Positions 6,655 through 11,169 of a DNA stretch of 11,169 nucleotides are shown here, piece after piece (position 1 is the stretch's first letter; every line of letters starts with the position of its first letter). The stretch comes from Actinomycetes bacterium (GTDB taxonomy: Bacteria > Actinomycetota > Actinomycetes > Actinomycetales > Dermatophilaceae). Under the pieces are notes generated by a model. The model saw nothing but the letters and a program-made list of their open reading frames with translations, made no database searches and was not told the origin of the DNA. A program made the position numbers and the translations under genes. Location: positions 1 to 11,169 of the forward strand of contig JAEWFB010000635.1 in NCBI GenBank assembly GCA_023389095.1, given 5' to 3'.

Positions 6655-7168
6655 AGGCGGTGTCGGCCCACTCGGCCAGCAGCTCCGCCTTGCGGTCCTC
6701 CCAGCGCTCACCGAGGGTGCGCATCTCCTCGCCGATGAACTCGAGGAAGGACACCGACAGCTGGAGACGCTGTCCGGCGGGCGTTCCGACGCCGCCCACG
6801 GCGGTGACGCCGGTGCGCATGCTCGACTCCATGTGGTTCATGACGCGGTCCCGGCTGAGGATCGCGCCGTGCCAGGCGTCGGCCTGCACGACGTAGACGT
6901 CGCGACGGGTGCCTCGCTCGCGCTCCTTGCCGATGAGGAAGGTCTGGGTGAGGTAGCGCACGGCACCGGAGACCGCGGCGGGGCTGACGTCGAGGGCCTC
7001 GGTCAGCTCGGCTGCCGTCATCCGTCCGTCGTCGTCGGCGAGCAGGCGGGCGAAGACGCGGGCGGCGAGGCGCGGCATGCCGGCCTCCGTGAGCGCGTCG
7101 CCGAGGCGCTCGACATAGGCCGCGACGGCCTGCTCGTCGCGGCGCGCTGCCCTGCGTCGTGCCGCCAT
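6653..7168 (-). CDS. MarR/GbsR-type winged-helix transcriptional regulator
   Basis: Seen: 171 residues from ATG 7168, with GGGAGG 5 nt upstream. After a basic N-terminus (MAARRRAARR), GMPRLAARVFARLLAD leads into a winged helix: MTAAELTEALDVSPAAVSGAVRYL (about 50-73) is the helix-turn-helix and IGKERERGTRRDVYVV (79-94) the wing; the C-terminal part is helical and likely dimerises. Known: this layout (GMPR…, wing, then a dimer helix) is that of MarR/GbsR-like repressors. Context: it is divergent from a two-gene ABC exporter, with a 30-bp palindrome between the two starts that overlaps the exporter promoter. Inferred: it represses the exporter and probably itself, and is released by a ligand related to the exported compound. 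The mutase gene downstream has its own promoter. Confidence 0.85.
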   Translation of the reverse strand: MAARRRAARRDEQAVAAYVERLGDALTEAGMPRLAARVFARLLADDDGRMTAAELTEALDVSPAAVSGAVRYLTQTFLIGKERERGTRRDVYVVQADAWHGAILSRDRVMNHMESSMRTGVTAVGGVGTPAGQRLQLSVSFLEFIGEEMRTLGERWEDRKAELLAEWADTA

Positions 7169-7213
7169 CGTCGCCTCCCTACCGTCGTGGCCGGCTGCCC
7201 GGCTCCCGAGCCG

Positions 7214-7219
7214 ACCCTA
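7214..7219 (-). promoter_or_regulatory. possible -10 box (TAGGGT) of the regulator gene
   Basis: TAGGGT on the minus strand lies 45 nt upstream of the regulator ATG. Its -35 region would fall within the palindrome at 7229-7258, which would allow autoregulation. No strong -35 match is seen. Confidence 0.35.
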
Positions 7220-7228
7220 CTTGAGGAT

Positions 7229-7258
7229 CACAACATTCAGTAAATCGTGAATCTTGTG
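7229..7258. promoter_or_regulatory. 30-bp palindromic operator between the MarR-type regulator and the ABC exporter
   Basis: CACAA-c-ATTCA, 8-nt centre, TGAAT-c-TTGTG: ten of eleven positions in each half match as inverted copies. It is strikingly AT-rich for this genome. It directly abuts the exporter -10 box at 7259 and covers its spacer and -35 (TTCAGT 7236-7241, 17-nt spacing), the classic position for repression. The best candidate binder is the divergent MarR/GbsR-type protein. Confidence 0.75.
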
Positions 7259-7264
7259 TATCGT
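7259..7264 (+). promoter_or_regulatory. -10 box TATCGT of the ABC exporter operon (leaderless)
   Basis: TATCGT (TANNNT) is followed by 7 nt and ATG 7272. A -35 like TTCAGT sits at 7236-7241 with 17-nt spacing. Transcription would begin at the start codon, so the first gene is probably leaderless; a longer reading from TTG 7254 would place the promoter inside the gene and is rejected. Confidence 0.6.
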
Positions 7265-7271
7265 CGAGAGC

Positions 7272-8222
7272 ATGACCACGGCGATCGAGGTCCACGACCT
7301 CCGCAAGTCCTTCGGCCGCACCGTCGCCCTCGATGGTCTCGACCTCGAGGTGGCCACCGGCGAGATCCACGGGTTCCTCGGACCCAACGGTGCCGGCAAG
7401 TCGACGACGCTGCGCATCCTGCTCGGCCTGCTGCGCTCCGACGCCGGCCGCGCGACCCTCCTCGACGGCGACCCCTGGCGCGACGTCGAGATGCTGCACC
7501 GACGCCTCGCCTACGTCCCGGGCGACGTGGCCCTCTGGCCCAACCTCACCGGCGGCGAGGTCATCGACCTGCTCGCCCGGCTCCGCGGCGGCATCGACGA
7601 ACGGCGACGCGCCGACATGCTCGAGCGCTTCGACCTCGACCCGACGAAGAAGGGCCGCTCCTACTCCAAGGGCAACCGGCAGAAGGTCGCCCTCGTGGCG
7701 GCGCTGTCCTCCGACGTCGAGCTGCTCGTGCTCGACGAGCCGACCTCCGGCCTCGACCCGCTCATGGAGGCCGTCTTCAAGGACGCCGTCCGCGAGTTCC
7801 GTTCCGCGGGAGGGACGGTCCTGCTCAGCAGCCACATCCTGTCCGAGGTCGAGTCGCTGTGCGACCGCGTCAGCATCATCCGCGAGGGCCGCAACGTCGA
7901 GTCGGGCACGCTGTCCCAGCTGCGGCACCTGGCCCGCACCCGCGTCGACGCCACGCTCGCCCGCCCGCTCGACGCGTCCGAGCTCGCCACCCTCGAGGGC
8001 GTCTCCGACGTGGTCCTCTCGGGCGAGCACGTCTCGTGCAGCGTCGAGACGCCGCAGCTGGGCGCGCTGCTCGACCTGCTCGGCCGGCGCGGCATCACCG
8101 CCCTGACCAGTGCTCCCCCGACGCTCGAGGAGCTCTTCATGGAGCAGTACCGACCCTCGAACGGCGAGCGCCCCGCCGGCACGACCGACGAGGCCAGAAC
8201 CGGGATGGCGACGCCACGATGA
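7272..8222 (+). CDS. ABC exporter ATP-binding protein
   Basis: Seen: 316 residues from ATG 7272. Walker A GPNGAGKST (37-45), signature region YSKGNRQKV (from Y131), Walker B LLVLDEPTSGLD (151-162) and H-loop His188 in SSHIL. The signature reads SKGNRQ in place of the canonical LSGGQ, a variant known in this exporter subfamily. The ~80 residues after about 225 form an accessory C-terminal domain, ending with an extension not conserved in the core. Known: one cytoplasmic ATPase of this kind partners a large permease of the polyketide-antibiotic exporter type. It overlaps the permease start by 4 bp (ATGA), so both are translated together. Expression is predicted to be controlled by the palindrome at 7229-7258. 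Substrate unknown; drug or antibiotic export is an inference. Confidence 0.92.
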   Translation: MTTAIEVHDLRKSFGRTVALDGLDLEVATGEIHGFLGPNGAGKSTTLRILLGLLRSDAGRATLLDGDPWRDVEMLHRRLAYVPGDVALWPNLTGGEVIDLLARLRGGIDERRRADMLERFDLDPTKKGRSYSKGNRQKVALVAALSSDVELLVLDEPTSGLDPLMEAVFKDAVREFRSAGGTVLLSSHILSEVESLCDRVSIIREGRNVESGTLSQLRHLARTRVDATLARPLDASELATLEGVSDVVLSGEHVSCSVETPQLGALLDLLGRRGITALTSAPPTLEELFMEQYRPSNGERPAGTTDEARTGMATPR

Positions 8223-9820
8223 GCGGCTTCACCGGCACCAGCTCGCTGCTGCGGCTCGCCTCGCGCCGCGACCGGCTGCTCATCCCCGTCAGCGTCCTCG
8301 CCCTCGTCGCGTTCGCGGCCGGGTCCGCCAAGGCGACGGTCGACCTGTACCCGACGCTGTCGAGCGCGCTCGAGATCTTCCGCCCGATCATCGACAACCC
8401 CGCGACGGTGGCCCTCTACGGCCCGGTCACGAGCCTCGACCTGGACTCCTTCGCGGTCTTCAAGACGGTCCTCCTCGGCGGGGTCTTCGTCTGCCTCCTG
8501 GCCTACATCGTCGTGCGTCGGCACACCCGCACCGAGGAGGAGGCCGGGCGTCTGGAGCTGCTGGGAGCCGGCGCGGTCGAGCGTCGCGCTCCCCTGACGG
8601 CGGCCGTGGTGCTCGCCACCGGCGCCGTCCTGGCCGCGGCCGTCCTCAGTGCGCTGTCGCTCGCTAGCGTCGGGCTCGACGGGAAGGGGTCGGTCGCCTT
8701 CGCCGCCTCGTGGACCGTCATGGGGCTGTCGTGGGTCGGCATCACCGCGGTGGCGGCCCAGCTGACCGAGACGACGCGCGGCACCGCCGCCATCTCGCTC
8801 GGCGCCCTCGGCGTCGCCTTCCTGCTGCGGGCCGTCGGTGACACGGCGGCCGCGGACAGCCCGGTCCGCCTCCTCGTGTGGCTCTCGCCGCTCGGCTGGG
8901 GCGAACGGGTCTCGCCGTACGGCGCCAACGACCTGCGCCCGCTCCTGCTCGGCGTGGCCGCCTTCGTCGCCCTCGTCGCGACGGCCTTCTGGCTGCGGGA
9001 GCGGCGCGACCTCGGGGCCGGCCTCCTGCCCAGCCGGCCCGGCCGGACCCGGGGCTCGATGCGCACGGTCGGGGCCCTGACCGCGCGCCTGGCCCGCGGA
9101 ACCCTCCTCGGCTGGGCCGTCAGCGCCGTTATGCTCGGCGCCGTCGTCGGGTCCATCGCGAGCAACGTGGAGTCGATGGACTCGTCCGCCTCGACGCGCG
9201 ACCTGCTCCTCAAGCTGGCCCGCGTCGCCAACCCCGACGTGACGATGACCGACCTGTTCTTCGCGACCGAGCTGCACGTCGTCGCCTTCGCCGTGGCCGC
9301 CATGGGCATCTCCATCGTCACCCGGCTGCACTCGGAGGAGACGGCCCTGCGCGCCGAGTCGCTGCTCGCCACCGGCGTGACCCGGACCCGCTGGGCCGTC
9401 TCGCACCTGGTCGTCGCGCTGCTGTCGACGGCCGTGGTCATGGCCCTGGTCGGGCTGGCGGCCGGCGGCGCCGTCGCCACGACGACCGGGGACACCGGCT
9501 CCCTCGGCAGGCTCGTCGGCGCGGCGCTCGTCATGGTGCCCGCCATCTGGGTCTGCGTCGCCGTCGCCATGCTGCTCGTGGGCGCCGTACCGGCGCAGAC
9601 CGGTCTGGCCTGGGTGGTGCTCATCGTCTTCCTGCTCTTCGGCGAGCTCGTCCAGATCCTCGGACTGCCGTCCTGGCTGAACGACCTGTCCCCCTTCGGG
9701 CACGTGCCGTCGATGCCGGCCGACGAGCTGCGCGTGCTCCCCCTCGTGCTCCTCACGGCCGTCGCCGCCGTCGTCGCGGGAGCAGGTGTCTGGGCGCTGC
9801 GGCGCCGCGACATCGGCTGA
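8219..9820 (+). CDS. ABC exporter permease, polyketide-antibiotic exporter (COG3559-like) type
   Basis: Seen: 533 residues beginning MSGFTGTSSLLRLASRRDRL, ATG 8219 overlapping the ATPase stop. About a dozen hydrophobic segments are visible in two halves, for example LLIPVSVLALVAFAAGSA, TVLLGGVFVCLLAYIVV, TAAVVLATGAVLAAAVLSAL, LLGWAVSAVMLGAVVGSIAS, HVVAFAVAAMGISIVTRL, VVALLSTAVVMALVGLAAGG and VLLTAVAAVVAGAGVWALRR. The paired hydrophilic stretches RRHTRTEEEAGRLELLGAG and RLHSEETALRAESLLATG suggest an internal duplication of two six-helix halves. Known: permeases of this length and layout act with a single ATPase dimer to export antibiotics. Inner-membrane location is certain; substrate is not. 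It is the last gene of the operon. Confidence 0.88.
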   Translation: MSGFTGTSSLLRLASRRDRLLIPVSVLALVAFAAGSAKATVDLYPTLSSALEIFRPIIDNPATVALYGPVTSLDLDSFAVFKTVLLGGVFVCLLAYIVVRRHTRTEEEAGRLELLGAGAVERRAPLTAAVVLATGAVLAAAVLSALSLASVGLDGKGSVAFAASWTVMGLSWVGITAVAAQLTETTRGTAAISLGALGVAFLLRAVGDTAAADSPVRLLVWLSPLGWGERVSPYGANDLRPLLLGVAAFVALVATAFWLRERRDLGAGLLPSRPGRTRGSMRTVGALTARLARGTLLGWAVSAVMLGAVVGSIASNVESMDSSASTRDLLLKLARVANPDVTMTDLFFATELHVVAFAVAAMGISIVTRLHSEETALRAESLLATGVTRTRWAVSHLVVALLSTAVVMALVGLAAGGAVATTTGDTGSLGRLVGAALVMVPAIWVCVAVAMLLVGAVPAQTGLAWVVLIVFLLFGELVQILGLPSWLNDLSPFGHVPSMPADELRVLPLVLLTAVAAVVAGAGVWALRRRDIG

Positions 9821-9831
9821 CCCGAAGTCCT

Positions 9832-9871
9832 CGGAGGCCGAATCGCCCCGGCCCTCCGGCGCATCGGGGCG
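9832..9871 (+). terminator. two mutually exclusive stems after the exporter operon
   Basis: Stem 1 pairs CGGAGGCCG (9832-9840) with CGGCCCTCCG (9849-9858) with one bulged base. Stem 2 pairs CGCCCCG (9844-9850) with CGGGGCG (9865-9871) around a 14-nt loop. They share bases, so only one can form. Sited 11 nt past the permease stop and just before the next gene's promoter, this is a terminator candidate without a U-tract. Confidence 0.4.
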
Positions 9872-9891
9872 GGTTGGGGGCCGTGCATCGG

Positions 9892-9897
9892 TACGGT
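9892..9897 (+). promoter_or_regulatory. -10 box TACGGT of the mannose-1-phosphate guanylyltransferase gene (leaderless)
   Basis: TACGGT is followed by 7 nt and ATG 9905 with no Shine-Dalgarno. The in-frame GTG at 9896 would start inside the -10 box, so ATG 9905 is taken as the start. Confidence 0.55.
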
Positions 9898-9904
9898 GTG
9901 CACC

Positions 9905-11029
9905 ATGAGCGCGATCCCCGGCTTCTGGGCCGTCATCCCCGCCGGCGGGTCCGGCACGCGGCTCTGGCCGATCTCGCGCCGCCAGTCCCCCAAGTTCCTC
10001 CACGACCTCACCGGGTCCGGGCAGTCGCTGCTGCGCGCGACGTGGGACCGGCTCGAGCCGCTCGTCGGCGACCAGATGCTCGTCGTCACGGGCGTCGCGC
10101 ACGAGGACGCGGTCCGCGCGCAGCTGCCGATGCTCGGGCACGACGCCGTCGTCGGCGAGCCGTCGCCCCGCGACTCGATGCCGGCCATCGGGCTGGCCGC
10201 CGCGATGATCGAGCGGCGCGACCCGGAGGCCGTGCTCGGGTCCTTCGCCGCCGACCACGTCGTCCGGGACACCGACGCGTTCGAGAGCGCGGTGCGCGAG
10301 GCCGTCGCCGCCGCACGGCACGGCGACCTGGTGACGATCGGCATCGAACCGACCCGCCCCTCAACGGCATTCGGCTACATCCGCCTCGGTGATCCGCTGG
10401 GGCTGGACGAGGCCCCGAACACCCGCCGCGTGGACGAGTTCGTCGAGAAGCCCGACGCCGAGACCGCGTGCCGCTACCTCGAGACCGGCGAGTTCCGTTG
10501 GAATGCAGGCATGTTCGTCGTCGGCGCCACCACCCTGCTCGAGCTGCTGGCCGAGAACCACGCCGACATGGTCGACCACGTGCGCACCATCGCGGCCGAC
10601 CCGCGTCGGATGCGCGACCTCTGGCCCACCCTGCAGAAGATCGCCATCGACCACGCGGTCGCCGAGCCGGCGGCTGCGGCCGCACGCGTCGCCGTCGTGC
10701 CGGCAGCCCTCGGCTGGGACGACGTCGGCGACTTCGCCTCCCTCGCCCAGCAGCTGCGCAGCGCCGGCGGTGCGGGAGCGGTCCCCGCCGTCGGCACGGC
10801 CGCGGGTGATGGCGATGTCCGCGTCGTGGGAAGCGCCCAGGTCGATGCCGTCTCCTCGCGGGCGACGGTGTACGGTGCCACGGATCGTCACATCGCCCTG
10901 GTCGGGCTGGACAGGATCAGCATCGTCGACACAGACGACGTGCTCCTGGTGCTCGCCGACGAGCAGGCGCAGGAGCTCACCGAGATCGTCGCCCGCCTCG
11001 AGGGGCAGGGGCTCGGACACCTGCGCTGA
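9905..11029 (+). CDS. manC: mannose-1-phosphate guanylyltransferase
   Basis: Seen: 374 residues from ATG 9905. VIPAGGSGTRLWPISRRQSPKFL carries the nucleotide-binding GGxGTRLWP (14-22) with the SRxxxPK motif; D117 in FAADHVV, GYI (157-159), FVEKPD (VEKP at 180-183), WNAGMF (199-204) and GWDDVGDF (W271-D273) complete the nucleotidyltransferase core. A C-terminal beta-helix-like tail (VRVVGSAQVDAVSSRATVYG) follows. Known: the enzyme makes GDP-mannose from mannose-1-phosphate and GTP for mannosylated glycolipids, lipoglycans and glycoproteins. It is single-domain, without the phosphomannose isomerase half found in longer bifunctional versions. It is transcribed alone from its own promoter. Confidence 0.9.
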   Translation: MSAIPGFWAVIPAGGSGTRLWPISRRQSPKFLHDLTGSGQSLLRATWDRLEPLVGDQMLVVTGVAHEDAVRAQLPMLGHDAVVGEPSPRDSMPAIGLAAAMIERRDPEAVLGSFAADHVVRDTDAFESAVREAVAAARHGDLVTIGIEPTRPSTAFGYIRLGDPLGLDEAPNTRRVDEFVEKPDAETACRYLETGEFRWNAGMFVVGATTLLELLAENHADMVDHVRTIAADPRRMRDLWPTLQKIAIDHAVAEPAAAAARVAVVPAALGWDDVGDFASLAQQLRSAGGAGAVPAVGTAAGDGDVRVVGSAQVDAVSSRATVYGATDRHIALVGLDRISIVDTDDVLLVLADEQAQELTEIVARLEGQGLGHLR

Positions 11030-11031
11030 GG

Positions 11032-11073
11032 CCCGCCGGTCGGCCCCGGGGATGCGACGACAGAGCCGGCGGG
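11032..11073 (+). terminator. hairpin after the guanylyltransferase gene
   Basis: CCCGCCGG (11032-11039) pairs perfectly with CCGGCGGG (11066-11073), starting 3 nt after the stop codon; the 26-nt loop itself contains CCCCGGGG. A second small hairpin, GCGAG/CTCGC (11076-11089), follows before the next gene. No U-tract. Confidence 0.45.
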
Positions 11074-11113
11074 GCGCGAGGGCGCTCGCCGTGATGAGGC
11101 AGGGAGAGAAGCA

Positions 11114-11169
11114 GTGGAGCAGGCGCAGACGCGGCCGGGGACCGAGCGGCAGCGCGCCGCCCTCGGCCC
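11114..11169 (+). CDS. start of an unidentified gene, runs off the right edge
   Basis: GTG at 11114 is preceded by AGGGAGAG ending 5 nt upstream, a good ribosome site. The 18 visible codons give (M)EQAQTRPGTERQRAALG. Too little is visible to name a product. In many actinobacteria succinate dehydrogenase genes follow the guanylyltransferase gene, but this N-terminus does not show the expected GTLYRG-type motif, so that is not claimed. Confidence 0.4.
   Translation, partial: MEQAQTRPGTERQRAALG

Noticed and set aside
7661..10321. 886-codon minus-strand open frame antisense to the exporter and guanylyltransferase genes
   Set aside because: Low-complexity shadow of high GC3 codons; the plus strand has three well-motifed genes over the same bases.
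11114..11169. Succinate dehydrogenase cytochrome b subunit at the right edge
   Set aside because: Gene order in actinobacteria suggested it, but the 18 visible codons show no diagnostic motif.

Overview
The window is very GC-rich (roughly 70% or more) with strong G/C preference at third codon positions. It has GTG and TTG starts and several genes that appear to be leaderless (a TANNNT -10 box 6-7 nt before the ATG, with no Shine-Dalgarno). This points to an Actinomycetota chromosome. The gene content (BMP nucleoside-binding lipoprotein next to an M20 amidohydrolase, and a mannose-1-phosphate guanylyltransferase) would suit a member of the Micrococcales such as Intrasporangiaceae, but that placement is inferred from gene order and is not proven. 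No rRNA, tRNA, CRISPR array, IS element or phage gene was seen.

Left part (1-2804): on the minus strand lie the 5' half of a BMP-family (PnrA-like) lipoprotein of a nucleoside ABC importer (1-484, running off the left edge) and an M20D amidohydrolase (735-1982). Divergent from the latter is a FhuF-like [2Fe-2S] ferric-siderophore reductase-type protein (2073-2804).

Middle (2877-4961): a 31-codon leaderless small ORF sits 3 nt upstream of a compact PfkB-family sugar/nucleoside kinase. The small ORF resembles the start of a pseudouridine-5'-phosphate glycosidase and may be its remnant. Next comes an orphan protein with an AbiEi-like N-terminus and a DUF559/Vsr-like nuclease C-terminus (4020-4907), with looser codon use than its neighbours. 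This gene is bracketed by two inverted-repeat modules that share the same 17-bp arm, giving four copies in all. This is the most unusual structure in the window.

Right part (4962-11169): on the minus strand are a stand-alone methylmalonyl-CoA mutase-type large subunit without a B12 domain (4962-6554) and a MarR/GbsR-type regulator (6653-7168). The regulator is divergent from a two-gene ABC exporter: ATPase 7272-8222, and a permease 8219-9820 related to polyketide-antibiotic exporters. A 30-bp AT-rich palindrome between regulator and exporter sits directly upstream of the exporter -10 box and is the likely operator. Then follow a leaderless mannose-1-phosphate guanylyltransferase (9905-11029) and the first 18 codons of an unidentified gene (from 11114).

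Most of the window is ordinary accessory or housekeeping metabolism: nucleoside uptake, siderophore-iron reduction, propionyl/methylmalonyl-CoA metabolism, drug export and GDP-mannose supply. The noteworthy signals are non-coding: the four-copy repeat around the DUF559 gene, the exporter operator, a 14-bp palindrome over the mutase -35 region, and the leaderless small ORF with a hairpin over the kinase ribosome-binding site.
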